64,000 nucleotides of DNA from Deltaproteobacteria bacterium (lineage in GTDB: Bacteria > Myxococcota_A > Polyangia > Haliangiales > Haliangiaceae): the NCBI GenBank assembly GCA_020630875.1, contig JAHDIH010000003.1, positions 62,164 through 126,163 of the forward strand, in the 5' to 3' direction. Of this stretch, positions 50,803 to 60,876 are shown in pieces (the stretch's first letter is position 1; each line of letters opens with the position of its first letter). The position numbers were made by a program, and so were the translations under genes. The notes under the pieces were generated by a model. That model did not search any database and had not been told where the DNA came from. It saw nothing but the letters and a program-made list of their open reading frames with translations.

Positions 50803-51578
50803 CTCTCGCTGTGGTAGTGCACCACACTAGCAGTATTCCAATAAAGCAAGGTGTTATCAATCCGCCTGACAAAAGCGAACTACGAGAAGTTGCGTTAGAA
50901 TGCAACAAAGTGTTGCCTCGGCACGAGCTTTGCCGACAAATTCATACTAGCAAACGACAACTCATTCAGTCGTTTTTCATGGACCGGTACGAAGTAACCG
51001 TCCAGCAATATAGAAATTGTATTTCTCACAAGAAATGTAGTTCGAAGCCAATTGCCTTAGGACCAGCAGCCGCGTTTAGCAACGACCACCTTCCCATGAC
51101 CTGGGTTTCGCTGCGCGAAGCTAAAAGCTATTGCGCCTTTGCGGGCGGGACCCTTCCCTCTTTGGGGCAATGGCAAAATGCGTTTAAAAAGAATCAATAC
51201 CCATGGGGCAACCGTTTTAGGGCCAATCGAATCAATCATGGTATGGCCGTGATACCAAACCACTACAGAGGGACCATTTATCAATACGCTGTCCGTCCAC
51301 AGCTCATGCCCGAGGGATCCGATGGCTTCTCAGGTCTGCACCAAGGCAGCGATAATATCTCTGACATGACCCCGGATGGTGTTTATCATCTTGGTGGGAA
51401 TGCAGCGGAGTGGACAGATGAAAAACTCCAGGGATTGTCAGTGGTTAAAGGTGCTTCATGGTTAAGTCCGGCATATATGGCCCACCGCTTAGCTTACCGT
51501 TTAGAGGATGGTAGTAGTCGGTTTGCGGATGTTGGGTTTAGGTGCGTTCGCCCAATAGCCATCCGCCGAAGCCTGTGA
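50781..51578 (+). CDS. SUMF1/FGE-domain protein, probably not a sulfatase activator
   Basis: A 265-aa protein with a hydrophobic N-terminus that reads as a signal peptide and a SUMF1 fold: MDRYEVTVQQYRNCI, PMTWVSLREAKSYCAFAGG, LPSLGQWQNAF, YPWGN, GGNAAEWTDE and DVGFRCVR are the family landmarks. Where a true formylglycine-generating enzyme has two catalytic cysteines (GGSxxC...YCxRYR), this protein reads KGASWLSPAYMAHRLAYR, with none. It is therefore likely a structural or ligand-binding SUMF1 member. TTG at 50781 overlaps the upstream gene by 22 bp and lacks a ribosome binding site; GTG at 50811 is another option. Confidence 0.85.
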   Translation: MAIFIEIALAVVVHHTSSIPIKQGVINPPDKSELREVALECNKVLPRHELCRQIHTSKRQLIQSFFMDRYEVTVQQYRNCISHKKCSSKPIALGPAAAFSNDHLPMTWVSLREAKSYCAFAGGTLPSLGQWQNAFKKNQYPWGNRFRANRINHGMAVIPNHYRGTIYQYAVRPQLMPEGSDGFSGLHQGSDNISDMTPDGVYHLGGNAAEWTDEKLQGLSVVKGASWLSPAYMAHRLAYRLEDGSSRFADVGFRCVRPIAIRRSL

Positions 51579-51590
51579 TAAGGAGTAGAC

Positions 51591-52109
51591 GTGATTCGTT
51601 CGATTATTGTTTGTGTATTTCTAGCTAGTTGCAGCCAAGGCGAAGGCGATGTTTGCCAAATTACAGCCGACTGCGACGACGGACTGGTCTGCAATCAACA
51701 AACCGCTCGGTGCCAATTATCAACCGGCAACGTCGTGGTAGATGCGCCTGTTGCGGTAGATGCGCCTGTTAACGTAGACTCTGCTATTTCCCCCGTCAAC
51801 GGATGCCTTCGCGCCAATGCTACCGACCAAACGCCGAACGCTAGTATCGTAATCGGATGGGCGGATCCGCATGCAGCTTGCACCGTCGTATCAGTAGGAA
51901 CGATGGTTCAGTTTCAAGGTGACCTTGTTGCTCAACCAATCACTGGTGGCATCGGTGGCTCGACTCCCGCGCCAGACGCAACAAGTCCCATCACCACCGC
52001 TACGCCAACCGCTACTGCGGTTGACGTTACCTTTACTACTGCCGGAGAGTTTCCTTACTACGGAAGCAATGCCCCTACAACCATGCTCGGCGTAGTCTAC
52101 GTCGAGTAG
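51591..52109 (+). CDS. Lipoprotein with VDAP linker and cupredoxin-like domain
   Basis: A 172-aa protein with lipobox LASC (Cys14) and a small Cys-rich head (CQITADCDDGLVCNQ). An Asp/Ala/Val linker follows with a duplicated block encoding VDAPV. The C-terminal 90 residues resemble a plastocyanin-like fold (VTFTTAGEFPYYGSNAPTTM). The position where blue-copper proteins have Cys is Gly, so copper binding in the usual way is doubtful. GTG at 51591 has AAGGAG 5 nt upstream. It starts 12 bp after the SUMF1 gene and ends 5 bp from the convergent greA. Confidence 0.8.
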   Translation: MIRSIIVCVFLASCSQGEGDVCQITADCDDGLVCNQQTARCQLSTGNVVVDAPVAVDAPVNVDSAISPVNGCLRANATDQTPNASIVIGWADPHAACTVVSVGTMVQFQGDLVAQPITGGIGGSTPAPDATSPITTATPTATAVDVTFTTAGEFPYYGSNAPTTMLGVVYVE

Positions 52110-52114
52110 CTCGG

Positions 52115-52612
52115 CTAAACAGAAATATTGTCGGTACGAGGCGGAACTTCGAGCCATTGTACTTCGAGAATTTCGTACTCTTTGCCTTTCATCGACGTTT
52201 CATCGCCGACGTACTTCCCTATCAGCGCGCGAGCTAGTGGTGCTTTAACGTAGAGCCTGCCCTTTTTAATGTCCGCTTCGTCTTCACCAACGATGGTGTA
52301 CGTCTTTATTTCGCCGGTCTCCACGTTCTCTATTTTGACCGTAGCGCCAAACATCACACGATCACCGCTTAACGCGGTGGGATCTATGACGTCTGCAAGC
52401 GCGAGTTTGGTTTCAAAATTTCGAATGCGCGCTTCGATAAGACCTTGCCTCTCTTTGGCTGCATCGTAATCTGCGTTCTCAGATAAATCCCCATGACCAC
52501 GAGCAATTTCGATGTCTTTGGCAACGGCAGGACGTTCTACATTCTTAAGTCTACGAACTTGTTCTTTCATCCAAACTTGGCAGCCTGGCGTCATTGGTAC
52601 TTTTTCAGACAT
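52115..52612 (-). CDS. greA: Transcription elongation factor GreA
   Basis: A 165-aa Gre factor: N-terminal coiled coil with DLSENADYDAAKERQG, the acidic tip that enters the RNA polymerase secondary channel, then a C-terminal FKBP-like domain. It stimulates transcript cleavage in stalled complexes. ATG at 52612 is chosen because GGAGAG lies 6 nt upstream; the longer frame to 52666 adds residues not found in the family. carB lies 236 bp upstream on the same strand, and a sigma-70-like promoter can be read in that gap. Confidence 0.94.
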   Translation of the reverse strand: MSEKVPMTPGCQVWMKEQVRRLKNVERPAVAKDIEIARGHGDLSENADYDAAKERQGLIEARIRNFETKLALADVIDPTALSGDRVMFGATVKIENVETGEIKTYTIVGEDEADIKKGRLYVKAPLARALIGKYVGDETSMKGKEYEILEVQWLEVPPRTDNISV

Positions 52613-52638
52613 CTTAATTCTCTCCGATCTAGAGCGTA

Positions 52639-52666
52639 ATTCTACTAAATGTGAACCAAGCAGCAA
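52639..52666 (-). promoter_or_regulatory. Candidate sigma-70 promoter upstream of greA
   Basis: On the minus strand TTGCTG (52661-52666) and TAGAAT (52639-52644) are spaced by 16 bp, close to the sigma-70 consensus, with the greA start 27 bp further on. No start-site data are available. Confidence 0.4.
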
Positions 52667-52848
52667 CTAGTGAAGCCGCATAAATGCTAAATACCATGAA
52701 CAAAAGAGAGTCTGGGCGGAACCAATCACAAGAGCGGCTATTGGCCAATCACTACAAGACTGCGGTTAAAAGCCCGTTCTGCATCGTGCATTCGCTCCGA
52801 AACCGCGAACTAAATATCGTGATGATTCCTGCAGAAGAGGCATGCTTT

Positions 52849-55800
52849 TTATTGGTAAGACTGTATCGACGAAACTTGTAAGGTGGTTTGCGATTGCACC
52901 GCAATGGCCTCTGCCGCGGCAAATGCCGCCCGCATGGTGGTAAAGTAGGCAACTCCACTGGTCAACGCCGACCGACGAAGCGATTGCGAATCCAGAATTG
53001 CCTGACGCCCTTCGGTGGTGTTGATAATCAAGTGGTAAACGCCACTAGTAATACTGTCCACACAATGCGGACGGCCTTCCATTACCTTATTGACTCCAGT
53101 AACCGTAAGCCCTTTCTCACTTAGGTAGCGAGCTGTACCGTGAGTAGCTTCAAGCTTAAAACCTAAGTCTTGCAGTCTTTTGGCAAGCACGAAGGCACGT
53201 TCCTTGTCTGCATTTTTTACAGAGATAAATGCACAGCCTCCGTTGGGAAGTGGGTTGCCGGCTGCCAGTTGCGACTTAATGAACGCGAGTGGAAAATCAC
53301 GGTCAATGCCCATGACTTCGCCAGTGGAGCGCATCTCTGGTCCAAGGATTACATCCGCTTCATCAAACTTTCTAAATGGGAAGACCGACTCTTTGACCGC
53401 CACGTGTTTTGGGTCCGTGGTTGGCAGATTCAATTCGGAGAGTTTTTTGCCAAGCATCAGTTTTACCGCATGACGCGCGATTGGCGTACCAATCGTTTTG
53501 GATACAAATGGTACCGTGCGAGAAGCTCGAGGATTCACCTCAATGATGTAAACGCCACCGTCGTAAACGGCGCATTGCATGTTCATTAGTCCGACGACTT
53601 TGAGTTCTTTGGCAAGCCTTGTGGCCACATCCCTAATCTCGGACACAATGGCGTCATCAAGCGAGTAGGGAGGAAGCACGCAAGCAGAGTCACCGGAGTG
53701 GATGCCAGCCTCTTCAATGTGTTCCATGATGCCGGCGATGTAGGTTTCACCACTAGAATCCGAAAGGACGTCGACATCAAGCTCGATGGCGTCTGGTAGA
53801 AACTGGTCTATCAAGAGTGGAAACGCTCGCTCATCAATGCCTTCCCGCCCGACGTTCCGTGCCAAGTAATCCTCAAGGCCTTGGTCATCGTAAAGGCGTT
53901 CCATTGCGCGACCGCCCAGGACGTACGACGGGCGAATCATGATGGGGTAGCCAACTTTCGCTGCCACTTTATAGGCGTCATCAATTGAAGATGCAATCCC
54001 CCACTCTGGAGCGTTGGCCTTTGCAGCTTTGAGTACCGCACCAAACCTTTCCCGGTCTTCAGCCCTGTCAATGGCGTCCGCAGTTGTCCCCAAAAGCTTA
54101 ATGCCATTGGCTTCGAGCGTTTCCGCGAGCCTAAGTGGGGTTTGTCCTCCGAACTGAACGATCACGCCTTCGGGCTTTTCAATTCTGCAAATTTCCAGCA
54201 CGTCTTCTAGGGTTACCGGTTCAAAGTACAGTCGATCAGAAGTATCGTAGTCGGTCGACACGGTCTCAGGGTTGCAATTGACCATGATCGACTCAATTCC
54301 CTCTTCCTTGAGTGCTTGCGCGGCATGCACGCAGCAGTAGTCAAACTCAATTCCTTGTCCAATTCGATTGGGACCACCGCCAAGAATCATTACCTTACGC
54401 TTGTTCGTAGGAAGCGACTCGCACTCTTGTTCATAGGAAGAATACATGTACGGGGTATGGGCCATAAACTCAGCCGAGCATGTGTCGACGCGTTTGTAGA
54501 CCGGAAAAACACCTTCAGCATGCCTTTTCTTGCGAAAGTCGGCTTCGGTCATTCCGAGAATTTCACCTGCGCGCCGGTCACTTACGCCTAGACGTTTGGC
54601 TTCTCGAATGGCATCAGCGTCCAAGTTGCTGGCCTTTAGTTTTTGTTCTTGCTGAACCACCGAATGGAGCTGCGTTAGAAACCACAAGTCAATATGCGTA
54701 AGCTGGCGCGCTCGCTCTATCGTAAGACCTTGCGCAAATCCCTGGGCCACGGTGTAAATGCGATCTGGATTAGGAATGGCCATCTCTCGGCATAATTGCT
54801 CAAGAGACCGTTTGTCCTCTCCATCAAATACACTAAAGCGGCCGGTCTCCAAAGAGCGAACCGCTTTGCCTAAAGATTCTCTAAACGTACGTCCGATGGA
54901 CATCGCCTCACCTACAGATTTCATTTGCGTCCCCAGAGTTCGCGGCGCATCGGGAAACTTTTCAAACGCGAATCGCGGCATTTTAACTACGACGTAATCG
55001 AGAGTAGGTTCAAAACAAGCTGGGGTAACTTTAGTAATGTCGTTGTCCAGCTCATCAAGACGGTATCCAATAGCAAGCTTCGCGGCTATCTTGGCAATAG
55101 GAAACCCAGTAGCTTTGGAAGCAAGGGCGCTACTGCGCGACACCCGCGGATTCATTTCAATTACCAACTGCCGTCCCGTTTTTGGGTCGACACAAAATTG
55201 AATATTGGACCCTCCCGTATCGACACCAATTTCACGGATGATTTTCAGCGAGGCATCGCGCATCGCTTGGTATTCACGGTCCGTCAAAGTCATAGCCGGC
55301 GCCACCGTAATCGAGTCTCCGGTGTGTATGCCCATAGGATCGAAGTTTTCAATAGAACAAATAATGACAACATTGTCGGCGTTGTCGCGCATCAGCTCGA
55401 GTTCAAACTCTTTCCAACCGATGACCGACTCTTCAATCAGCACCTTTCCTACAGGACTTAGGTCCAGACCTTTGATTACCTTCTGATCAAATTCAGTAGC
55501 GTTGTAGACAATCCCTCCACCAGCACCGCCCATAGTAAACGAAGGGCGAATCACAGCCGGCAGACCGACATCTTCCATAGCTTTTCGGGCTTCTGCCAGA
55601 GAACCAACATGATGCGAGCGTGCGCTTTCAAGACCAATTTTCTCCATGGCCTCTTTAAAACGAGCGCGGTCCTCAGCTTTATCAATCGCATCCACGGAAG
55701 CTCCGATTAGCTGCGAACCATGCTTCTTCAAGATACCCGCTTTTTCCGCAGCCATTGCCAGGTTTAGCGCCGTCTGCCCGCCTAGGGTCGGCAGTACTGC

Positions 55801-56052
55801 ATCCGGTTTTTCCTTCGCCAAAATCAAATCCAACATTTCCACGGTTAACGGTTCGATGTAGGTGGCATCCGCCATTTCTGGATCGGTCATGATTGTCGCT
55901 GGATTACTATTTACCAGAATGACGCGAATGCCTTCTTCGCGAAGGGCTTTGCATGCCTGAGCTCCCGAGTAGTCAAACTCGCAAGCCTGCCCGATGACAA
56001 TAGGGCCAGAACCGATGATGAGGACGCTGGAAATGTCGGGACGCTTTGGCAT
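52849..56052 (-). CDS. carB: Carbamoyl-phosphate synthase large subunit
   Basis: A 1067-aa CarB with tandem ATP-grasp halves. Phosphate-binding [17 protein letters not shown] opens the first half and [17 protein letters not shown] the second. The conserved pair GGQTALNLA and GGQTPLRLA follow. A C-terminal MGS-like domain (from about 930) is the allosteric region. It forms carbamoyl phosphate for pyrimidines and arginine; carA is not in the window. The HEAT protein ends 9 bp upstream on the same strand. Confidence 0.98.
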   Translation of the reverse strand: MPKRPDISSVLIIGSGPIVIGQACEFDYSGAQACKALREEGIRVILVNSNPATIMTDPEMADATYIEPLTVEMLDLILAKEKPDAVLPTLGGQTALNLAMAAEKAGILKKHGSQLIGASVDAIDKAEDRARFKEAMEKIGLESARSHHVGSLAEARKAMEDVGLPAVIRPSFTMGGAGGGIVYNATEFDQKVIKGLDLSPVGKVLIEESVIGWKEFELELMRDNADNVVIICSIENFDPMGIHTGDSITVAPAMTLTDREYQAMRDASLKIIREIGVDTGGSNIQFCVDPKTGRQLVIEMNPRVSRSSALASKATGFPIAKIAAKLAIGYRLDELDNDITKVTPACFEPTLDYVVVKMPRFAFEKFPDAPRTLGTQMKSVGEAMSIGRTFRESLGKAVRSLETGRFSVFDGEDKRSLEQLCREMAIPNPDRIYTVAQGFAQGLTIERARQLTHIDLWFLTQLHSVVQQEQKLKASNLDADAIREAKRLGVSDRRAGEILGMTEADFRKKRHAEGVFPVYKRVDTCSAEFMAHTPYMYSSYEQECESLPTNKRKVMILGGGPNRIGQGIEFDYCCVHAAQALKEEGIESIMVNCNPETVSTDYDTSDRLYFEPVTLEDVLEICRIEKPEGVIVQFGGQTPLRLAETLEANGIKLLGTTADAIDRAEDRERFGAVLKAAKANAPEWGIASSIDDAYKVAAKVGYPIMIRPSYVLGGRAMERLYDDQGLEDYLARNVGREGIDERAFPLLIDQFLPDAIELDVDVLSDSSGETYIAGIMEHIEEAGIHSGDSACVLPPYSLDDAIVSEIRDVATRLAKELKVVGLMNMQCAVYDGGVYIIEVNPRASRTVPFVSKTIGTPIARHAVKLMLGKKLSELNLPTTDPKHVAVKESVFPFRKFDEADVILGPEMRSTGEVMGIDRDFPLAFIKSQLAAGNPLPNGGCAFISVKNADKERAFVLAKRLQDLGFKLEATHGTARYLSEKGLTVTGVNKVMEGRPHCVDSITSGVYHLIINTTEGRQAILDSQSLRRSALTSGVAYFTTMRAAFAAAEAIAVQSQTTLQVSSIQSYQ

Positions 56053-56061
56053 AATATTTCT

Positions 56062-56787
56062 CTACTTTTTCTTAACGGTATCTTTAGGAACTCTAAACTC
56101 AGGAAAATTTTCTAGCACTAGGGTGCGAGCTGGCTTTTTGTGGTCGCCTAACGGAATCTCGTGTTCCGCCAAAAACTCAAGGATACGAGCTTTGAAACGG
56201 CGGCTTTCTTCATCTTCGTTCATCAACGCTTCGATAAGTGCGTCTAGCGATTCCACGCAAGGCTTTTGGTCTAGTGCTTCGACAGCTGCAAATCGAACGC
56301 TCTCGTCAAAGTCTGCGAGATAAGGAGCAATTCGTTTGCTAGCTTCTTGCGGTGACAGGTCGTCTTGCTCCGCGACCCATGTAAACAGTGATATGCGCTT
56401 GGAGGTATCAAGTACGTACCCTGGCTCTTCTTTGGCCAGCAGTTTATCGATGATCTGCATCGCACGCTGCGGCGATGCCACATCTTCAAGCACGCGAAGT
56501 GGGTAAGCGATGGTGGCGTGGGTTTCCATGTAGCGCTCAAGAGTCGGCAGAATCTGCTCCCCCATCGCGGTAAACGTGCGAACGACCCACGCTTTCTCCT
56601 CTTCGTCGTCCACCCCTTTGATGCACGTCATGTTGAAACGTTTTGCCACGGTCAAAAGCGACTCGTCGTCTCCTTCTGCCACGAGGCGTTCAAGTGCCGC
56701 CATACGTTCTACCGTTTGAGCGTACTTGTTGAGTGCCTTTTTCTGGGCGCGCTTGAGCGAGCCACCTTTTGAGAACATGCCGAACAT
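56062..56787 (-). CDS. HEAT-repeat-like cytoplasmic protein
   Basis: A 241-aa soluble helical protein. Repeated helical pairs such as [20 protein letters not shown] and AKRFNMT-type segments suggest HEAT/armadillo-like repeats over residues 30-215. No enzyme motif is seen. The gene ends 9 bp before carB on the same strand and may be co-transcribed with it. Divergent from the EF-G gene across 96 bp. Confidence 0.82.
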   Translation of the reverse strand: MFGMFSKGGSLKRAQKKALNKYAQTVERMAALERLVAEGDDESLLTVAKRFNMTCIKGVDDEEEKAWVVRTFTAMGEQILPTLERYMETHATIAYPLRVLEDVASPQRAMQIIDKLLAKEEPGYVLDTSKRISLFTWVAEQDDLSPQEASKRIAPYLADFDESVRFAAVEALDQKPCVESLDALIEALMNEDEESRRFKARILEFLAEHEIPLGDHKKPARTLVLENFPEFRVPKDTVKKK

Positions 56788-56883
56788 TCGCCGGGGTATA
56801 ACACGTGCGACCGATCTTTTCTTTCACTGAGTTTAATTCGATCGGTAGGTATTGACGCTTGTACGTGTATAGTCCGCCGAGCC

Positions 56884-58908
56884 ATGGCCAAGATAGAGAA
56901 ACTCCGTAACATTGGTATCGCAGCCCACATCGACGCGGGGAAAACCACGGTAACAGAACGCTTTCTGTTCATTACGGGCAAAACCCACAAGGTAGGCGAA
57001 GTTCACGATGGGCAAGCGCACATGGACCATATGGTCCAAGAGCAAGAGCGGGGCATCACCATTACTGCCGCAGCCACTAGTTTTGATTGGAAAAAACATC
57101 AAATCCAACTAATCGATACGCCGGGACACGTAGACTTCACCATTGAGGTGGAGCGAAGCCTTCGCGTGCTTGACGGCGCTGTCGTTGTGTTCTGCGCCGT
57201 TGGTGGCGTGCAGCCGCAATCGGAAACAGTGTGGGGACAAGCCGACAAATTCTCAGTGCCACGTCTCGCATTCGTCAACAAAATGGACCGTGTTGGCGCG
57301 GATTACGAAAAAGTGCAAGAAGCGATGAGGGAGCGACTGGGAGCGAACCCGGTGCCGATTCAGATCCCCATGGGGGCTGAAGATAATTTCAAAGGGGTTA
57401 TCGATATCATTGCAATGAAAGCCTACCTCTTTACGGGGGATCTCAATGAAGCGCCAGAACCAACGGAAGTCCCCGCCGACTTTGTAGAGGAAGCCAAAAT
57501 GGCCAGAGAATCGCTACTTGAAGCACTCTCTGATGTCAGCGACGAGATCGCCGAGAAGTACTTGGACGGTCAAGAGATCGAAATTGCGACTATCAAAGAA
57601 GCCGTGAGGAGCGCATGCATTGCGGGACAAATCGTGCCAACGCTTTCTGGAAGTGCCCTTCGCAACAAAGGGATTCGGCCACTACTCGATGCCGTTATTG
57701 CGTACCTGCCCTCTCCAGCAGACCTTCCTCCAGTGGCTGGGCATCGTCCTGGCAAAGAGGAAAAACTTACCAGAAGCCCGAAGGACAACGAGCCTACTGC
57801 CGCGTTGGCATTCAAAGTGGCCCTCGACGACGGGCGCAAAATTGTATTTCTTAGGGTGTTCAGCGGAACCGTTACCGCCGGCATGGAATTGTACAATCCG
57901 CGTACTAAGAAAAAGGAAAAAGTTGCGCGACTGTTCCAGATGCACGCCAACAAACGCAAACGCATAGAAAAGGCGGGCGCTGGGAGTATCGTAGCCGCTA
58001 GTGGTCTAAAACACGCATCGACGGGAGACACCATGTGCGATGCGAAAGACCAGATTGTACTAGAAGCCATCGAAACCTACGAGCCCGTGATATCTGCTGC
58101 CATAGAAGCTAAGAACAACGCCGCCAAAGAAAAACTTGATGGCGTGCTGGCGAAAATGGTTGATGAAGATCCTACGTTTAAGGTTCGCGAAGACCAAGAA
58201 ACCGGTCAAACGTTGATCAGTGGAATGGGAGAGCTTCACCTAGAAATTATCGTCGACAGGCTAAAGCGTGAATTCGGTGTAGAAGCGAAAATAGGAACAC
58301 CTCAGGTCGTGTTTCGAGAAACAATTTCTCAGACCGCAAGCGTCGAATCCACTTTTGAGCGCGAGCTTGCTGAAGGTAGATTGTTTGCGGTGGTCGGTTG
58401 CAAGCTTGAACCAAAACCTCGTGACAGCGGCGTAGAAGAAATTTGCGAGGTAGCCGTCGATAAGTACACGATGCCGCAAGAGGTTGTAGATGCCGCGCAA
58501 ATGGGGCTACGAGATGCCATTCAAACCGGTCCCGAAGGCTATCCAATGCAGGATCTGAAAATCGTATTGACCAAAATCGAGATTGCTGAAGATGCGCAAC
58601 CCGAAGTGTCAGCCCGAGCGGCAGCAGCGGACGCGTGCCGAAAGGCAATTGCTGCCGCAGCGGCCCACAGGTTGGAACCAATCATGGACGTGGAGGTAGT
58701 CGTCCCCGAAGAACACCTTGGCGGAGTCATTGGCGACATCAATCAACGGCATGGCCAGATTCAAGAAATGACCGACCGTGGCCCGAAAAAGGTTATTATG
58801 GCGGCGGTACCGCTGCGCAATATGTTTGGTTACTCCACCAAGCTTCGGTCACTCTCCGAAGGTCGCGGTACGTTTTCGATGCAGTTTAAAAGCTACGACA
58901 AACTGTGA
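56884..58908 (+). CDS. fusA: Elongation factor G
   Basis: A 674-aa translational GTPase. G1 [10 protein letters not shown]2 RGITIT, G3 DTPGHVDF and G4 NKMDR are all in place, followed by domains II-V to the C-terminal GRGTFSMQF. It drives ribosome translocation. It is not next to rpsL, rpsG or tuf, and is slightly shorter than typical EF-G (about 700 aa), so it may be a second EF-G copy. ATG at 56884 is the only sensible start. The CPBP protease starts within its stop (GTGA). Confidence 0.93.
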   Translation: MAKIEKLRNIGIAAHIDAGKTTVTERFLFITGKTHKVGEVHDGQAHMDHMVQEQERGITITAAATSFDWKKHQIQLIDTPGHVDFTIEVERSLRVLDGAVVVFCAVGGVQPQSETVWGQADKFSVPRLAFVNKMDRVGADYEKVQEAMRERLGANPVPIQIPMGAEDNFKGVIDIIAMKAYLFTGDLNEAPEPTEVPADFVEEAKMARESLLEALSDVSDEIAEKYLDGQEIEIATIKEAVRSACIAGQIVPTLSGSALRNKGIRPLLDAVIAYLPSPADLPPVAGHRPGKEEKLTRSPKDNEPTAALAFKVALDDGRKIVFLRVFSGTVTAGMELYNPRTKKKEKVARLFQMHANKRKRIEKAGAGSIVAASGLKHASTGDTMCDAKDQIVLEAIETYEPVISAAIEAKNNAAKEKLDGVLAKMVDEDPTFKVREDQETGQTLISGMGELHLEIIVDRLKREFGVEAKIGTPQVVFRETISQTASVESTFERELAEGRLFAVVGCKLEPKPRDSGVEEICEVAVDKYTMPQEVVDAAQMGLRDAIQTGPEGYPMQDLKIVLTKIEIAEDAQPEVSARAAAADACRKAIAAAAAHRLEPIMDVEVVVPEEHLGGVIGDINQRHGQIQEMTDRGPKKVIMAAVPLRNMFGYSTKLRSLSEGRGTFSMQFKSYDKL

Positions 58909-59552
58909 TACGGCTGGTTGTCCGAGGACTGGTCCTGACGATTCTTAGTATCGTACTCTTTCATGCATTGCGTGCATTAGCAGCCGCCATCGCCTTTAAC
59001 TACCAGCTGTCGAGTGGTTCTTCATTCGACTATGTGGGACTCACGCTATACTTGCTCTTAGCGATAGTCCTATTGCTAGTCCCCCTTAGCCCAAAAGATA
59101 AGGCGCGCAAGCATGAGTCGGCGTTAAAAAGAGATTTCCTCATCTTCTCCGGACTTCTGCTTCTTTACAAAGGTTGCCTTATCTCGTTTCAATCGTGGGA
59201 GAGAAACTCACTTCCAACCCTGCAGTTTATCTCGTTGCATGAACTGTTAGTTTACGTGATCTTAGCTCCGATATGTGAAGAATTTTGGTTTAGAGGTTTC
59301 GCATGGAATCAAATTGTAGCAGGAAAGAAAACGAAATTCGCCGTAGCAATCGCGAGTCTGAGTACATCTCTGTCGTTCGCTTGGGCGCACTTTCCTGTCT
59401 CTGAACCAATGCAGAAACCAGTTCTGTTGGTTCCGTACATCGTATTTGGTATGTTGATGGCCGGTGCTCGCACAATCTCCAAAACGGTTACGCTGTGTAT
59501 TTTCCTTCACGCACTAGGCAACCTAATAGGTGCTAGTTTTTACTTTCAATAG
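58905..59552 (+). CDS. CPBP-family intramembrane glutamic protease
   Basis: A 215-aa membrane protein with about six helices and the CPBP/Abi motifs: CEEFWFRG (the Glu-Glu pair and Arg), FAWAHF and a third His in FLHALGNL. Family members process prenylated proteins, act in bacteriocin immunity or, in some myxobacteria, process C-terminal sorting tags; the target here is unknown. GTG at 58905 overlaps the EF-G stop by 4 bp. The 3' end overlaps the convergent Dam gene by 7 bp. Confidence 0.88.
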   Translation: MIRLVVRGLVLTILSIVLFHALRALAAAIAFNYQLSSGSSFDYVGLTLYLLLAIVLLLVPLSPKDKARKHESALKRDFLIFSGLLLLYKGCLISFQSWERNSLPTLQFISLHELLVYVILAPICEEFWFRGFAWNQIVAGKKTKFAVAIASLSTSLSFAWAHFPVSEPMQKPVLLVPYIVFGMLMAGARTISKTVTLCIFLHALGNLIGASFYFQ

Positions 59553-60424
59553 CCGGTAATTATTACTTCGTTGACGCTGCCGCGCTTAGCGGCGTTACTA
59601 TTGATTGCTCTACTGCACTTCACTTGTTCGACCTTGAAGTCGTGGTAGAGCGACCGAATAAACGGAGTATCACTGTTGGATAACATCACGTAGCAGCCTC
59701 GGTCTTTAAGCGAACGTGCGGTTTCGGCTAGTAGTCTTTGATCGTCTTCTGTAAACGAATTCTTGGTGTAGCTAGTAAAATTACTCGTCGTTGAAAGTGG
59801 GTGGTACGGCGGATCAAAGTAGAATAAGTCGCCTTTTTTACCCCTTGCCGCGGCCTTCAAATAGGAACCAACGGACAGATGAGTGCTAACAAGGAGTTCC
59901 GCCGATCGCTTAAGCTTAGCGGTATCGCAAATTTTAGGATTCGCGTAGCGGCCAATCGGAACATTGTAATGTCCCTTGCGGTTCACTCGCCACAAGCCGT
60001 TGAAGCAAGTCTTATTTAAGTAGATAAATGCCGCAGCCCGCGCGGATCCCACAAGCGCCCGTCCCTCTCCGTTAAACCGACTGCGAATGCGATAGTAGTG
60101 CGTTTCGCAATGCGCTGCTTTAAACCGTCGTAGCGTAGCCAGCACACGCTCGGTGTTGATGGACAGCTCTCGGTACATGCCTATCAAATCGCCGTTAGAG
60201 TCAGAAAGGTAAGCTTTTTGTGGAGCCAGATAGAAATACAGAGCCGCACCACCAGCAAATGGCTCAAAGTAACGGTTGTACGTCTTCGGCAGCCGTGCGG
60301 TCAGTTCGGGCAAAAGTTTCGTTTTACCTCCAACCCATTTCACCACTGGAGTTGGCCTCAGCTTGGCTGTGACACTTTTGTCGAGCGTGATTCGCTTTAG
60401 ATTAATTCGCGCAACTTTCTCCAT
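59546..60424 (-). CDS. dam: DNA adenine methylase (Dam/D12 class)
   Basis: A 292-aa N6-adenine methyltransferase. The order FEPFAGGAAL (SAM-binding motif I) then YFDPPYHP (catalytic DPPY) matches the D12 class that includes E. coli Dam. NKTCFNGLWRVN is a further conserved stretch, and the N-terminus has VKWVGGKTKLLPEL. No restriction endonuclease lies beside it, so it looks like a solitary methylase. GATC specificity is likely from family but not shown. The small gene at 60469 is upstream on the same strand. Confidence 0.92.
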   Translation of the reverse strand: MEKVARINLKRITLDKSVTAKLRPTPVVKWVGGKTKLLPELTARLPKTYNRYFEPFAGGAALYFYLAPQKAYLSDSNGDLIGMYRELSINTERVLATLRRFKAAHCETHYYRIRSRFNGEGRALVGSARAAAFIYLNKTCFNGLWRVNRKGHYNVPIGRYANPKICDTAKLKRSAELLVSTHLSVGSYLKAAARGKKGDLFYFDPPYHPLSTTSNFTSYTKNSFTEDDQRLLAETARSLKDRGCYVMLSNSDTPFIRSLYHDFKVEQVKCSRAINSNAAKRGSVNEVIITGY

Positions 60425-60468
60425 TACACCATCTTCGGCGTTAGGATCTCGCTGGGCAAGTTTTTGGA

Positions 60469-60807
60469 TCAGACCTGCGGAAGAAGAGACGCCCCGCCGT
60501 AGCGTTGGGTGGACGCATCGTAGTCGATGAGTATCCCGTCCGCACCAAGGGTTCGAGCCGTTTCGATCATGGTCATTGCGTTTCCTTTGACCACCATCAT
60601 CGGAACGCCATCTTCTGTATCGGACTCTTTGAGAAACTTTTTAGCTCCTGCTGCATTTTTGAAACTCAAAACAAATTTGTGTTTTGTTCCCGATTCTACA
60701 AGGACTGGTAACTTTGTTTTTTCACCAGCACCGTCTTCCCGATCCACGAGCAACATCCACATTCCTACCAGATCGTCTGAGCTTTTAATTTGCGTTTCAA
60801 AGGGCAC
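60469..60807 (-). CDS. Small cytoplasmic protein, possible SseB-like, unknown function
   Basis: A 112-aa soluble protein with alternating beta and helix (HKFVLSFKNAAGAKKFL, then ARTLGADGILIDYD). The pattern loosely recalls SseB N-terminal domains, but the match is weak and I assign no function. GTG at 60807 lacks a good ribosome binding site. The open frame continues upstream without a canonical start. It ends 45 bp before dam on the same strand. Confidence 0.65.
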   Translation of the reverse strand: MPFETQIKSSDDLVGMWMLLVDREDGAGEKTKLPVLVESGTKHKFVLSFKNAAGAKKFLKESDTEDGVPMMVVKGNAMTMIETARTLGADGILIDYDASTQRYGGASLLPQV

Positions 60808-60876
60808 GACGCTGTAATGCCGTTTTAGCCCCTTTTTGTCAAGGATAAAGGGCCACAGCTATGCTACAGCTCGTCT

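Noticed and set aside
52722..52752. Direct repeat CCAATCAC (52722-52729 and 52745-52752)
   Set aside because: Only two 8-bp copies; not enough to call an array or a binding site.
52684..52881. 65-codon plus-strand frame between greA and carB
   Set aside because: No ribosome binding site, no recognisable family, and it overlaps the carB 3' end on the other strand.
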